Positions 44,017 through 55,720 are shown, counted from the stretch's first letter. The stretch is DNA of 64,000 nucleotides from Spongiibacteraceae bacterium UBA5047 (GCA_002415025.1 DIBR01000015.1:3733-67732); one strand, 5' to 3'. Numbers and translations: made by a program. Notes: generated by a model not told the origin, from the sequence alone.

Positions 44017-44037
44017 GTGGCCCCTACCAAAGGCCAC
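44017..44037 (-). promoter_or_regulatory. thrS leader stem-loop mimicking the tRNA-Thr(GGU) anticodon arm
   Basis: On the minus strand the leader reads GTGGCCTTTGGTAGGGGCCAC: a 6-bp perfect stem plus one U-G pair closes a 7-base loop TTGGTAG. The loop places GGT at anticodon positions 34-36 after T32-T33, as in tRNA-Thr (loop TTGGTAA in E. coli). It is 20 bases upstream of the thrS ATG, just before the ribosome site AAGGAT. E. coli ThrRS represses its own mRNA by binding similar arms. A second hairpin (GCGCC-CCTGC-GGCGC, 44052-44066) lies further upstream. Confidence 0.65.
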
Positions 44038-44272
44038 GTGCTATGGCGAATGCGCCGCAGGGGCGCAATAAAATCTTGATAAATCACGAATATAAGTGGC
44101 TGGCTATTATCCGGATTGCAACCGGTGGGCGCAAGCAAACACGGACCACCGTTAACCTGCGCCGGCGCAACCAGAGCGATAATGTTGTATTTCCTGTGGC
44201 GTATTGCCAATGAGCTGTCTAAGCTTGTCCCCTCTCCGCACCATCACCCTCGCTACAGAGAAGTTAGTCACT

Positions 44273-44842
44273 ATGAATAAAATACTCGCCATGGCCCTAC
44301 TCGGGTGTTTGAGCCTACCCGCACATGCCGGCTTTTGGGACGATCTCTTCGGAGGCGGCAACAGTGAAGAGGCAACGCCTGAGCCAGCAGCCAAAAGTGC
44401 ACCGCCAGCGCAACCGGCGCCGTCAATGGTTGAAACCGGGCTGCAGCTTCTGCCCCTGCTCACGCAATCACTGGGTGTAAGTTCCGGCCAGGCTGCAGGC
44501 GGCATGGGCTCACTGCTGCAAACAGCTCAGGCACTGCTCTCGAACAGCGAGTTTGCAACAATTGCAAAAGCCATCCCCGGCGCAGAAACCTTAATGAAGG
44601 CAGCGCCGGTAGTTAAAGAATTGAGCGGCGGCAGCGGCATGATGAGCAACGCCATGAATATGGCATCGAAGTACAGTCCCGAGGCTAAAGCAGGAACGGA
44701 GCTGGTGTCTCAGTTTAAATCGCTGGGAATGGGCGCCGACATGATTCCCGGGTTCACCCGGGTGGGTAGCGACTACCTCCGGCAAAACGGCAACCCTGAA
44801 GCGGGAGCCTTGTTGCAGAACGTCATTTCGGGTTTGCTTTAA
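44273..44842 (+). CDS. exported DUF2780 (VcgC/VcgE-like) protein
   Basis: A 189-aa exported protein: signal peptide (MNKILAMALLGCLSLPAHA) and a helical mature region with ETGLQLLPLLTQSLGVSSGQA and GALLQNVISGLL at the end, matching what I know of DUF2780 (VcgC/VcgE). The function is unknown in the family. I use the ATG at 44273, since the longer frame from 44204 would put 23 residues before the signal peptide. It is a single gene divergent from thrS. Confidence 0.82.
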   Translation: MNKILAMALLGCLSLPAHAGFWDDLFGGGNSEEATPEPAAKSAPPAQPAPSMVETGLQLLPLLTQSLGVSSGQAAGGMGSLLQTAQALLSNSEFATIAKAIPGAETLMKAAPVVKELSGGSGMMSNAMNMASKYSPEAKAGTELVSQFKSLGMGADMIPGFTRVGSDYLRQNGNPEAGALLQNVISGLL

Positions 44843-44931
44843 GCGACTGACGCCGGTTAACGCGGGTTTATGTGCCGCCCTTCAATCAGTAGCCCGCCCT
44901 GCGGGTTGCTGAATCTACTGAAGCAACGCTT

Positions 44932-45912
44932 TCACTGAGCATCCCTGCCTTGAATATCTGTCAGAAATTCGACTAACACCCGATTCACCTCGTCGGATTT
45001 TTCCAGCTGCACCAGATGCCCGGCGCCCGGAATCATCTCCACCCTGCGCAAATCCGGAAACTGCTGACGCATCAGGCTGATGGGGTCGTCGCCATGAAAG
45101 GCTTCCAGATCCACGTCGTGTTCGCTGCCCAGAAAATAGGCAGGCACCTTGCTTTGCTGCCCTTCCAGCGGCTTGCGCTGCCGCCATTTCAAATCCATTG
45201 AGCGATACCAGTTCAGCCCGCCGGTAAAGCCGCTGCGCGCGTATTCCGAGTGGAAGAATTCAAACTCCAGCTCGCTCAACCAGGGCCAGGGTAGCGGCGG
45301 TGCGTCGTCCATCGCCTCGATATACGTAGCCGTCGGCGGATAATTCCAGGTGGCAAAATAATCCCCTTCGCCGCTCAAGGCCCACAACACTTTCTGCAGA
45401 AACAGGCGCGGCTGGGCGGCAAGATCGCGATCTGCCGGTCCTACGGGGCGAAAATAATCAATATGCAGAAAGTGCTTCTTCGCCATTTCCGCGTATTCGG
45501 TCAGCGGCGGCACGTCGGGATTATGGGGTGCCGCCGGGTTTTCCAGACCGATCACCGCCAGCACCCGCTCCGGGTGCAGATGCGCCAGGTCGTAAACCGC
45601 AAAGGCACCAAAATCCAGCCCGGCAAACACCGCCCGCTCAAGGCCGAGATGATCCATCAAGCCCAGCAAGTCGCCGGTAATGGAATCCACCCCGTAATCC
45701 GCCGCATCGGGCGGCGCCTCGGTCTGCCCCATGCCGCGCATATCCGGCGCAATCACCCGGTACCCCGCAGCGGCCAGGGCCGTGATCTGCCGATGCCAGC
45801 TGAACCATACATGGGGAAAACCGTGACACAGCACCACCGGCAGGCCTTCGCCCTGCTCTACCCAGTGAGTGTGAATACCGTTGATCTGCGCGTGATGGTG
45901 TGTGAGCGGCAT
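44932..45912 (-). CDS. alpha/beta hydrolase, epoxide-hydrolase-like
   Basis: A 326-aa alpha/beta hydrolase. The oxyanion motif is H30-G-F-P33, the nucleophile elbow is AGLDFGAF with Asp100 (not Ser) as nucleophile, and the catalytic His is H299 in GAGHLVQLEK. An Asp nucleophile and the HGFP motif point to soluble epoxide hydrolase or haloalkane-dehalogenase-type chemistry. A cap domain (residues about 130-235) includes YFATWNYPPTATY, with tyrosines typical of epoxide hydrolases. The gene stands alone; substrate unknown. Confidence 0.88.
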   Translation of the reverse strand: MPLTHHHAQINGIHTHWVEQGEGLPVVLCHGFPHVWFSWHRQITALAAAGYRVIAPDMRGMGQTEAPPDAADYGVDSITGDLLGLMDHLGLERAVFAGLDFGAFAVYDLAHLHPERVLAVIGLENPAAPHNPDVPPLTEYAEMAKKHFLHIDYFRPVGPADRDLAAQPRLFLQKVLWALSGEGDYFATWNYPPTATYIEAMDDAPPLPWPWLSELEFEFFHSEYARSGFTGGLNWYRSMDLKWRQRKPLEGQQSKVPAYFLGSEHDVDLEAFHGDDPISLMRQQFPDLRRVEMIPGAGHLVQLEKSDEVNRVLVEFLTDIQGRDAQ

Positions 45913-45992
45913 GGGATCTCCTTTCGGGTAAGCGTAGTGCCGCCGACGGCGAATTACTATGAACGTAGTGTTAGGTGAGCGGCAGGCGCTCC

Positions 45993-46055
45993 TGTAGGAG
46001 CTTGCCCTGCAAGCGAACCGCTACCATATTCGCCAGCAGGGCTGGCTCCTACAGG
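45993..46055. repeat. REP-like family A repeat pair (inverted)
   Basis: Facing copies TGTAGGAGCTTGCCCTGCAAGCGAA and TTCGCCAGCAGGGCTGGCTCCTACA, about 12 bases apart, between the epoxide-hydrolase-like gene and liuR. The nearby CTCCAACAGGGG may be a further partial copy. Confidence 0.65.
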
Positions 46056-46092
46056 GCTGACTCCAACAGGGGAAAATGAACACAACCTACCG

Positions 46093-46122
46093 TTGACGTT
46101 AACGTAAACTTGCCGCTAGAAT
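46093..46122 (+). promoter_or_regulatory. liuR promoter with LiuR-type operator
   Basis: TTGACG (46093-46098) and TAGAAT (46117-46122) are 18 bases apart, close to the long spacing of MerR-type promoters. The perfect palindrome ACGTTAACGT (46096-46105), extended to TTgACGTTAACGTaAA, starts in the -35 element. It is the obvious operator for LiuR itself. Confidence 0.7.
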
Positions 46123-46152
46123 CCTTCCTGTCACCAAAATCAGGCCTGCGCC

Positions 46153-46566
46153 ATGACGACCAAAACCCGCAGCTACACCATTTCACACTTGGCTGAAGAA
46201 TTTGCCATCACCACCCGCGCTATCCGTTTCTACGAAGAAAAGGGCCTGCTTGAGCCCGCGCGCAATGGTCAATCGCGGGTCTACAGCGCCGCTGACCGGG
46301 TAAAACTTATTCTGATATTGCGCGGCAAGCGCCTCGGGCTGTCGCTGGAAGAAAGCCGAGACATTATTCAGATGTACGCCCCCGATCAGGACAACAGTCA
46401 CCAGCTGCAGAAACTCATCGACAAAATTCGTGAAAAGCGCGAGCAGCTCAAGGAACAACTCAACGACCTGAATACCATGATGCAGGAGCTGGAAGAAGCC
46501 GAGACCCGCTGTCTCGATGCACTGACCCAGTCTGTTGCCAAACCCAAAAAATCTGCCGCCCGTTAA
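46153..46566 (+). CDS. liuR: MerR-type regulator of leucine degradation
   Basis: A 137-aa MerR-family regulator, LiuR by context. Helix-turn-helix [20 protein letters not shown] (residues 8-27), the MerR wing ([22 protein letters not shown]), and a C-terminal coiled coil ([20 protein letters not shown]) that forms the dimer. It is 11 bases upstream of liuA, and the promoter has a palindrome. In gammaproteobacteria LiuR controls branched-chain amino acid catabolism and probably binds a pathway CoA-ester. Confidence 0.9.
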   Translation: MTTKTRSYTISHLAEEFAITTRAIRFYEEKGLLEPARNGQSRVYSAADRVKLILILRGKRLGLSLEESRDIIQMYAPDQDNSHQLQKLIDKIREKREQLKEQLNDLNTMMQELEEAETRCLDALTQSVAKPKKSAAR

Positions 46567-46577
46567 CAGGACTTCCT

Positions 46578-47747
46578 ATGAACACACCCTACCCCACGCT
46601 TAACTTTGGCCTTGGCGAAGATATCGACATGCTGCGCGATGCCACCTACCAGTTTGTGCAGGATGAACTGGCGCCGCGCGCCGAAGCCATTGACCGCGAT
46701 AACGCCTTCCCCATGGATATGTGGAAAAAATTTGGCGACATGGGCCTGCTCGGCATCACCGTGAGTGAAGAATATGGCGGCAGCAATATGGGTTATCTGG
46801 CCCACTGCGTGGCGATGGAAGAAATCAGTCGCGCCTCGGCGTCGGTGGGTCTGTCTTACGGCGCCCACTCCAACCTGTGCGTAAACCAGATATTCAAAAA
46901 CGGCAACGAAGAACAGCGCCGCAAGTACCTGCCCAAACTCTGTAGCGGCGAGCATATCGGCGCGCTGGCCATGTCTGAGCCCAACGCGGGCAGCGATGTG
47001 GTGAGCATGAAACTCAAGGCCGAGAAAAAAGGCGATCGCTATATTCTTAACGGCAACAAAATGTGGATCACCAACGGCCCAGACGCCCACACCTATGTGA
47101 TCTACGCCAAAACCGATATCGACGCCGGCCCGCGCGGCATGACCGCCTTTATTGTCGAGCGCGATTTTCCCGGCTTTTCCCAGGCCCAGAAACTCGACAA
47201 GCTCGGCATGCGCGGCTCCAACACCTGTGAACTGGTATTCGAAAACTGTGAAGTGCCGGAAGAAAATATACTCGGCGGCGAAGGTCGTGGCGTCAACGTA
47301 TTAATGAGCGGCCTCGACTATGAACGCACCGTGTTGTCCGGCGGTCCCGTCGGCATCATGCAGGCCTGCCTCGATATCGTGGTGCCCTATTTACATGACC
47401 GCAAACAATTTGGTCAGAGCATTGGAGAATTCCAGTTGATGCAGGGCAAGGTCGCCGACATGTACACCGAACTCAACGCCAGCCGCGCCTACCTCTATGC
47501 CGTGGCGCGTGCCTGCGATCGCGGCGAAGAAAGCCGCAAAGATGCAGCCGCCGTCATCTTGTATACCGCCGAGCGCGCTACCCAAATGGCCCTGCAGGCC
47601 ATTCAGACACTCGGTGGAAACGGCTATATCAATGAATACGCCACCGGCCGATTATTGCGCGATGCCAAGCTGTATGAAATTGGTGCAGGCACCTCGGAAA
47701 TTCGCCGGATGCTGATCGGGCGCGAATTGTTTAAAGAAACAGCCTAA
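46578..47747 (+). CDS. liuA: isovaleryl-CoA dehydrogenase
   Basis: A 389-aa acyl-CoA dehydrogenase that oxidises isovaleryl-CoA to 3-methylcrotonyl-CoA in leucine breakdown. [16 protein letters not shown] and MWITNGPDA are the usual signatures; the catalytic Glu is E249 in [11 protein letters not shown], the position typical of isovaleryl-CoA dehydrogenase rather than the C-terminal Glu of short-chain enzymes. It follows liuR by 11 bases and precedes the methylcrotonyl-CoA carboxylase genes, which supports the assignment. Confidence 0.95.
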   Translation: MNTPYPTLNFGLGEDIDMLRDATYQFVQDELAPRAEAIDRDNAFPMDMWKKFGDMGLLGITVSEEYGGSNMGYLAHCVAMEEISRASASVGLSYGAHSNLCVNQIFKNGNEEQRRKYLPKLCSGEHIGALAMSEPNAGSDVVSMKLKAEKKGDRYILNGNKMWITNGPDAHTYVIYAKTDIDAGPRGMTAFIVERDFPGFSQAQKLDKLGMRGSNTCELVFENCEVPEENILGGEGRGVNVLMSGLDYERTVLSGGPVGIMQACLDIVVPYLHDRKQFGQSIGEFQLMQGKVADMYTELNASRAYLYAVARACDRGEESRKDAAAVILYTAERATQMALQAIQTLGGNGYINEYATGRLLRDAKLYEIGAGTSEIRRMLIGRELFKETA

Positions 47748-47750
47748 GCC

Positions 47751-47812
47751 GTGGGAGCCTGCCCTGCAGGCGAACATCCACAGAAATTCGCCTGCAGGGC
47801 AGGCTCCTACAC
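47751..47812. repeat. REP-like family A repeat pair between liuA and liuB
   Basis: GTGGGAGCCTGCCCTGCAGGCGAA and its inverted copy TTCGCCTGCAGGGCAGGCTCCTAC, 14 bases apart, fill the 85-bp liuA-liuB gap. They can form a long hairpin in the operon mRNA and could stabilise the 5' part or lower downstream expression. Confidence 0.8.
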
Positions 47813-47832
47813 AAGCGAGCAAGGAAACAGGA

Positions 47833-49437
47833 ATGATTATTCAGTCGAGCATCAACACCCGCTCCGATGACTTCGAAGCCAATCGCCAGCACATGCAATC
47901 GCTGGTTGATGATCTGCGTGAAAAAGTGGCGCAAATCAGTATCGGCGGCGGTGAGAAATATCAACAGCGTCACACCGAACGCGGCAAGTTACTGCCACGC
48001 GAGCGCATTAATGCCCTGCTCGACGAAGGTTCGCCCTTTCTCGAACTGTCCCAACTGGCTGCCTGGGAAGTGTACGAAGACTATGTGCCAGCCGCAGGCA
48101 TTATCACCGGCATCGGTCGCGTTGCCGGTCAGGAATGCATGATTGTCGCCAACGATGCCACGGTAAAAGGCGGGTCTTACTACCCGCTTACCGTTAAAAA
48201 ACATTTGCGCGCGCAAACCATCGCCGAACAGAATCACCTACCCTGTATTTATCTGGTGGATTCCGGTGGCGCCAACCTGCCGCGACAGGACGAGGTTTTT
48301 CCGGACCGCGAACATTTTGGCCGCATCTTTTTCAATCAGGCCAACATGTCCTCAAAAAACATTCCGCAAATTGCCATTGTTATGGGTTCGTGCACCGCAG
48401 GCGGCGCCTACGTGCCTGCGATGGCCGACGAATCCATTATTGTGCGCGAACAGGGCACCATTTTTCTGGCCGGCCCGCCGCTGGTTAAAGCCGCCACCGG
48501 TGAAGTCGTCACCGCTGAAGAACTCGGTGGCGCCGATGTTCACTGCCGCACCTCCGGCGTGGCCGACCACTACGCCAACAACGACCACCACGCATTGCAG
48601 ATTGCGCGCAACTCACTGCAACGGCTCAACCGCATCAAGCCCGACCAGCTCGACATACAACCGGCTACGGAGCCGATGTATCCGCCTGAAGACATCTACG
48701 GCGTTATCCCCAAAGACTCGCGTAAACCCTACGACGTGCGCGAAGTCATAGCGCGGATTGTTGACGGTTCAGAATTCGACGAATTCAAAGCCCTATATGG
48801 CACCACACTGGTGTGCGGCTTTGCCAGACTCTACGGCTACCCGATAGGCATTGTTGCCAACAACGGCATCCTGTTTTCGGAGTCGGCACAAAAAGGCGCG
48901 CACTTTATCGAACTCTGCGCCCAACGAAAAATTCCGCTGATATTCCTGCAAAACATCACCGGCTTTATGGTCGGCAAACAATATGAAACCGGCGGCATCG
49001 CCAAGCACGGCGCAAAAATGGTGACCGCCGTTGCCTGCGCACAAGTGCCCAAACTCACCGTACTGATCGGCGGCTCCTTCGGCGCCGGCAACTACGGTAT
49101 GTGCGGCCGCGCCTACGATCCCCGCTTTATGTTTATGTGGCCCAATGCACGCATCTCCGTTATGGGTGGCGAACAGGCCGCCGGTGTACTCGCGCAGATC
49201 AAGCGCGATCAGTTTGAGCGCGAAGGCAAGGAATGGTCGGCAGAAGAAGAAACCGCCTTTAAAAAACCGACCCTGGAAATGTACGAGCATCAGGGGCACC
49301 CCTACTACGCTTCGGCGCGTTTGTGGGATGACGGGATTATTGATCCGGCAGATACACGCAGGGTGTTGGGGTTGAGCCTGGCGGCGACATTGAATCGGCA
49401 GATTGAGGACACCAAGTTTGGTGTGTTCAGGATGTGA
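47833..49437 (+). CDS. liuB: methylcrotonyl-CoA carboxylase carboxyltransferase (beta) subunit
   Basis: A 534-aa carboxyltransferase that transfers CO2 from biotin to 3-methylcrotonyl-CoA. Family segments include [55 protein letters not shown] and [26 protein letters not shown]. Full length. It acts with the biotin-carrying LiuD. It is followed by a ~600-bp gap containing a repeat element before liuC. Confidence 0.95.
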   Translation: MIIQSSINTRSDDFEANRQHMQSLVDDLREKVAQISIGGGEKYQQRHTERGKLLPRERINALLDEGSPFLELSQLAAWEVYEDYVPAAGIITGIGRVAGQECMIVANDATVKGGSYYPLTVKKHLRAQTIAEQNHLPCIYLVDSGGANLPRQDEVFPDREHFGRIFFNQANMSSKNIPQIAIVMGSCTAGGAYVPAMADESIIVREQGTIFLAGPPLVKAATGEVVTAEELGGADVHCRTSGVADHYANNDHHALQIARNSLQRLNRIKPDQLDIQPATEPMYPPEDIYGVIPKDSRKPYDVREVIARIVDGSEFDEFKALYGTTLVCGFARLYGYPIGIVANNGILFSESAQKGAHFIELCAQRKIPLIFLQNITGFMVGKQYETGGIAKHGAKMVTAVACAQVPKLTVLIGGSFGAGNYGMCGRAYDPRFMFMWPNARISVMGGEQAAGVLAQIKRDQFEREGKEWSAEEETAFKKPTLEMYEHQGHPYYASARLWDDGIIDPADTRRVLGLSLAATLNRQIEDTKFGVFRM

Positions 49438-49484
49438 TCTGGAATGCTACTCGCAATGAGCAATAGTAATCATTTCAAATCTGG

Positions 49485-49984
49485 TTTCGCCTGCCGGCGA
49501 GTTACTTTCTTTGCTCCTGCAAAGAAAGTAACCAAAGAAAGCAGGCCCCGTTCCGCAGTCAGTGGTCGCTGCGCGCCCACTGATCCCTTGCGCGCTTCGC
49601 ATCCGGCGGCGCGAGCAGAAACTCGCCCTGCGGGCTCAGACACCTGCTCGCTTATTTCCGCCAGATGCTCCAGTGCTCAGCTGCTCCAAGGGGTCACGAC
49701 CCAGCTCCGAAAGCTAAACGCCTTCGCTACTTTGTCATCACCTTCAGAGTGCAGGGGTTGGTCCCCCTTGGAGGCGCCGAGAAGCGCAGAGCAACGCCGG
49801 AGAGAGCGAGCACTGTTCGAGTCCCGTAGCGGCGGCAGCCGCGTAGGTCGAGTTGCGCAGCGACCGGTGTTGATCGAGCATCGCAGGGAACCCGCGACTA
49901 GCGGGCGCCGGAACGGGGGTGCCCTTTTTCTTGGTTACTTCTTTTTGGGCACGCAAAAAGAAGTGACTCGCCAGCAGGCGAAAA
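49485..49984. mobile_element. ~500-bp inverted-repeat-bounded element inside the liu operon
   Basis: The 599-bp liuB-liuC gap is filled by a ~500-bp element. Its ends are near-perfect inverted repeats of about 27 bp (TTTCGCCTGCCGGCGAGTTACTTTCTTT on the left; TTTTCGCCTGCTGGCGAGTCACTTCTTT as reverse complement on the right). Each end also folds on itself (left AGTTACTTTCTTTGC/GCAAAGAAAGTAAC; right GGTTACTTCTTTTTG/CAAAAAGAAGTGAC). The interior is GC-rich and has an open frame (49444-50040) I regard as chance. No transposase is seen, so it resembles a MITE or a dispersed intergenic repeat. The remaining ~50 bp on each side show nothing. Confidence 0.65.
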
Positions 49985-50036
49985 AATCAATATCAGAACA
50001 TTCTGAAATAAAACTTTCTGCACGCAGGCAACGACC

Positions 50037-50828
50037 ATGACCACCCTACTCCAAACCATCGACAATCGCGGCGTAGCAACCCTCTCCCTAAACCGCCCCG
50101 ACAAACACAACTGCTTCGACGATGTGCTTATCCTAGACATCACCGCAGCACTAGAAGCACTTGCCGCTAACGATGCCGTCCGCATTGTCATTCTCGCCGG
50201 TGAAGGGAAAAGTTTTTCCGCTGGCGGCGATCTCGGCTGGATGCAGCGCATGGCTGACTACAGCTACGACGACAACGTAAAAGACGCGGCAGCTTTAGCT
50301 GAGATGTTGAAAACCCTGAACGAACTGCCCAAACCAACCATAGCCCGAGTGCAGGGTGCAGCCTTTGGCGGCGCCGTCGGCTTGATCAGTTGCTGCGATA
50401 TGGCCGTTGGCAGCGAGCGCGCCAGTTTCAGCTTGAGTGAAGTAAAAATCGGATTGATGCCGGCGACCATCAGCCCCTATGTGCTTCAGGCCATCGGCGC
50501 ACGCGCCGCCCGACGTTTTTTCCTGACCGGTGAACGCTTTGGTGCTCAAACCGCTCTGACGCTCGGCCTGCTGTCAGAACTCGTGCCTGAAGCAGAACTC
50601 GATTCGAGCATAGACAAAATTATCAGCGGCCTGCTTGCCAACAGCCCGGCCGCTGTCGCCGGAGCCAAGCGCTTGATTCAGGACTACGCCAATCAAAGCA
50701 TCAACGAGGCATTAATCAGCGATAGCTGCAAGCGCATTGCCGATATCCGCATCTCAGAGGAAGGTCAGGAGGGCCTGAAGGCCTTTCTGGAAAAACGATC
50801 ACCTAATTGGGCGCAAGCACATGTTTAG
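50037..50828 (+). CDS. liuC: methylglutaconyl-CoA hydratase (enoyl-CoA hydratase family)
   Basis: A 263-aa crotonase-fold hydratase that converts 3-methylglutaconyl-CoA to HMG-CoA. The oxyanion-hole segments ILAGEGKSFSAGGDLGWMQR and GAAFGGAVGLISCCDMAV are present, and the SEVKIGLMPATISPYVLQAI region is typical of the LiuC type. It overlaps liuD by eight bases. Other enoyl-CoA hydratases are possible by sequence alone; the operon decides it. Confidence 0.92.
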   Translation: MTTLLQTIDNRGVATLSLNRPDKHNCFDDVLILDITAALEALAANDAVRIVILAGEGKSFSAGGDLGWMQRMADYSYDDNVKDAAALAEMLKTLNELPKPTIARVQGAAFGGAVGLISCCDMAVGSERASFSLSEVKIGLMPATISPYVLQAIGARAARRFFLTGERFGAQTALTLGLLSELVPEAELDSSIDKIISGLLANSPAAVAGAKRLIQDYANQSINEALISDSCKRIADIRISEEGQEGLKAFLEKRSPNWAQAHV

Positions 50829-52842
50829 TAAAATACTGATCGCCAATCGCGGCGAAATTTCCTGCCGTATCATTCGTACAGCCAAACAACTCGGCATTCG
50901 TACGGTGGCCGTTTACAGTGATGCCGACAGCCATGCCCTGCACGCTACTCTCGCTGACGAGGCAATACATATTGGTGCCTCACCCGCTGCCGACTCCTAT
51001 TTGCAATACGAGCGCATTATCGAAGCCGCGAAAAAAACGGGCGCTCAGGCTATCCACCCCGGTTACGGCTTTCTGTCTGAAAATGCGAGCTTTCGCCGAC
51101 GCTGCGACGAAGCCGATATCGTTTTTATCGGCCCACCCGTGGGCGCCATTGAAGCGATGGGTTCCAAATCAGCCGCCAAAACCATTATGGAAAAGGCTGG
51201 TGTGCCGCTGGTGCCCGGTTATCACGGCGACGATCAGGACGAAGCTATACTCAAGGCTGCCGCTGACAAGATGGGCTACCCCGTTCTGCTAAAAGCCGCC
51301 GCCGGTGGTGGCGGCAAAGGTATGCGTCAGGTCTGGGCCGAGTCGGAATTTTCGGCCGCGCTGGCTGCAGCCAAACGCGAATCCATGAAATCGTTCAGCG
51401 ACGATAAAATGCTGGTCGAAAAATACCTGACCGGCCCCCGCCATGTCGAAATTCAGGTTTTTTGCGACGGGCACGGCAACGCGGTGCACTTGTTTGAGCG
51501 CGACTGCTCCATTCAACGCCGCCATCAAAAAGTGATTGAAGAAGCACCCGCGCCCGGCATGACGGAAGACTTGCGCAAGGCCATGGGCGATGCCGCCATC
51601 CGCGCCGCCCAGGCGATTGACTATGTCGGCGCAGGCACGGTGGAGTTTCTGCTCGACACTGACGGCTCATTCTACTTTATGGAAATGAATACCCGCCTGC
51701 AGGTTGAGCACCCGGTTACCGAAATGATCAGCGGGCAAGATCTGGTGGAGTGGCAGCTTCGTGTTGCCAGCGGCGAAACCCTGCCCTGTGAGCAATCCGA
51801 TCTCAGCATTCGCGGCCACGCCTTTGAAGCACGTATTTACGCGGAAGATCCTGCAAACGATTTTCTTCCGCAAACGGGCACCTTGAACTTTCTCAAGGAA
51901 CCGGGACAAGACGACCACGTACGTATTGATACCGGCGTGATTGAAGGCGATACCATCAGCGTGTACTACGACCCGATGATCAGTAAACTCATTTGCTGGG
52001 ATGAAAACCGCGATCGCGCGCTGAAGCGCTTGCAGAATGCACTGGCCGCATACAGTGTCGGCGGGCTTGCGACCAATATCGACTTTCTTTACAACATCAG
52101 CCACTGCGCTGCCTTTGAACGCGCCGAGCTGGACACCGGTTTTATCGAGAAGCACAGCGATGAGCTGTTTCGCAACTCGCCGGGGCAGCGTGCCGAAGAC
52201 CTGCAGTCTGTTATACCGATGGCGGCGCTGTATGTGTTGCTGGATCAGGCGCAAACCTCAAACACCCGTCGTCAACATAGCAAGGAAGCTGATTCACCCT
52301 GGAACTCTGCTTTTGGCTGGCGGGCCAACAGCCCCGCCCATTGCGTACTGAAATTGCGCTGGCAGGATCAGGAGGTGACGGTAGCCGCAGAGCCACTGGC
52401 AGATGCAAAAACGCAGGGCTTCCGGCTCACTATCGACGACCTGAGCATGGAAGCGAGTGCCACACTGGAAGAGCGCAGCCTGACCGCCGTGATCAATGGC
52501 CACCGGCTCAGCGCCAGCGTCGGCAAACATGGCGACGAGTACAGCCTCTACCTTCCCGATCGCGCTTTCAGTTTCAGTCGCCTCAAGGCTGATACCGGCG
52601 AATTCGACAGCGCGCAATCGGCTGATCACTTTGCTGCGCCGATGAATGGCACCATTGTCGCCCAAATTGCCACGGCGGGCAGCGACGTAAAAAAAGGCGA
52701 CGTACTCCTGATCATGGAAGCCATGAAAATGGAGCACAGCATTACCGCGCCCAGCGATGGCAAAGTGGTGAATTTTTTCTTTGATGCCGGCGAACTGGTT
52801 GACGGCGGCGCACAACTTCTTGAATTTGAGGCAAGCGAATGA
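50821..52842 (+). CDS. liuD: methylcrotonyl-CoA carboxylase biotin (alpha) subunit
   Basis: A 673-aa biotin-dependent carboxylase subunit. The biotin carboxylase N-domain (FSKILIANRGEISCRI), ATP-grasp part (KAAAGGGGKGMR; FMEMNTRLQVEHPVTE) and the C-terminal biotinyl domain (LLIMEAMKMEHSI, biotin on K636) are in order. It carboxylates biotin for LiuB. Start overlaps liuC and its end overlaps liuE by four bases (ATGA), so the three are translationally coupled. Confidence 0.95.
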   Translation: MFSKILIANRGEISCRIIRTAKQLGIRTVAVYSDADSHALHATLADEAIHIGASPAADSYLQYERIIEAAKKTGAQAIHPGYGFLSENASFRRRCDEADIVFIGPPVGAIEAMGSKSAAKTIMEKAGVPLVPGYHGDDQDEAILKAAADKMGYPVLLKAAAGGGGKGMRQVWAESEFSAALAAAKRESMKSFSDDKMLVEKYLTGPRHVEIQVFCDGHGNAVHLFERDCSIQRRHQKVIEEAPAPGMTEDLRKAMGDAAIRAAQAIDYVGAGTVEFLLDTDGSFYFMEMNTRLQVEHPVTEMISGQDLVEWQLRVASGETLPCEQSDLSIRGHAFEARIYAEDPANDFLPQTGTLNFLKEPGQDDHVRIDTGVIEGDTISVYYDPMISKLICWDENRDRALKRLQNALAAYSVGGLATNIDFLYNISHCAAFERAELDTGFIEKHSDELFRNSPGQRAEDLQSVIPMAALYVLLDQAQTSNTRRQHSKEADSPWNSAFGWRANSPAHCVLKLRWQDQEVTVAAEPLADAKTQGFRLTIDDLSMEASATLEERSLTAVINGHRLSASVGKHGDEYSLYLPDRAFSFSRLKADTGEFDSAQSADHFAAPMNGTIVAQIATAGSDVKKGDVLLIMEAMKMEHSITAPSDGKVVNFFFDAGELVDGGAQLLEFEASE

Positions 52843-53759
52843 GTCACACCGGCGACTATCCAAGCAAGGTCAAGATTGTCGACGTTGGCCCCCGCGATGG
52901 CCTGCAGAATGAAAAGCAGGCACTCGAGGCCAGCGACAAGATCGCCCTGATCAATCAACTCGCGGAAGCGGGACTGCAGGTAATCGAGTCCGGCAGTTTT
53001 GTAAACCCTAAATGGGTACCGCAAATGGCCAGCAGTGAAGAGGTCTTCGCGGGCCTGACACGAAAATCAGGCGTTACCTACAGCGCGCTCACCCCCAACC
53101 TGAAAGGCTTTGAACGCGCAGTGCAGGCAGGCGCCGACGAAGTCGCCGTATTCGCCGCCGCCTCCGAAGGTTTTTCCCAAAAGAACATCAACTGCTCCAT
53201 CGCAGAAAGTCTTGAACGCTTTGCTCCGGTGATGGAAGCGGCAAAAGCCGCCAGCATTCCGGTGCGCGGCTACATTTCCTGCGTTGTTGGCTGCCCGGTT
53301 GAAGGACGCATTGCGCCGCAACAGGTGAGCACTGTGGCGCGCGAGCTTCTGGCCATGGGCTGCTACGAAATTTCGCTGGGCGACACCATCGGTGTAGCTA
53401 CCGCTGCCGATTGCGAGACGCTGATTGCTACCCTTGGCAAAGACATCGGCGTTGAAAAGCTCGCCGTACATTTTCATGACACCTACGGTCAGGCGCTTGC
53501 CAATATCCTGCGTTCGCTGCAAATGGGGGTTCGCGTTGTAGACAGCTCGGTGGCGGGCCTCGGCGGCTGCCCTTACGCAAAAGGCGCTACCGGCAATGTC
53601 GCAACCGAAGATGTGGTCTACATGCTCAACGGCCTCGGCATTGAGCACGGCATCGACCTGGAAAAACTCATGGCGGCAGGCAACGCCATATCAGCGCGCC
53701 TGGGTCGCAAATCGCAATCGCGGGTGGCTGTTGCACTCTCAGCGAAAGAGGACGGCTAA
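52839..53759 (+). CDS. liuE: hydroxymethylglutaryl-CoA lyase
   Basis: HMG-CoA lyase, 306 aa, which splits HMG-CoA into acetyl-CoA and acetoacetate. Family motifs: VDVGPRDGLQNEKQ at the start, LAVHFHDTYGQALANI (metal-binding His) and GLGGCPYAKGATGNVATEDV (catalytic Cys). Overlaps liuD by four bases and is followed five bases later by the acetoacetate-CoA ligase. Confidence 0.95.
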   Translation: MSHTGDYPSKVKIVDVGPRDGLQNEKQALEASDKIALINQLAEAGLQVIESGSFVNPKWVPQMASSEEVFAGLTRKSGVTYSALTPNLKGFERAVQAGADEVAVFAAASEGFSQKNINCSIAESLERFAPVMEAAKAASIPVRGYISCVVGCPVEGRIAPQQVSTVARELLAMGCYEISLGDTIGVATAADCETLIATLGKDIGVEKLAVHFHDTYGQALANILRSLQMGVRVVDSSVAGLGGCPYAKGATGNVATEDVVYMLNGLGIEHGIDLEKLMAAGNAISARLGRKSQSRVAVALSAKEDG

Positions 53760-53764
53760 AGCCC

Positions 53765-55714
<1,950 letters not shown>

Positions 55715-55720
55715 CCCCCG

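Noticed and set aside
49444..50040. A 198-residue frame ending at the liuC start
   Set aside because: It runs through the inverted-repeat element, including both hairpin ends, and has no recognisable protein features.
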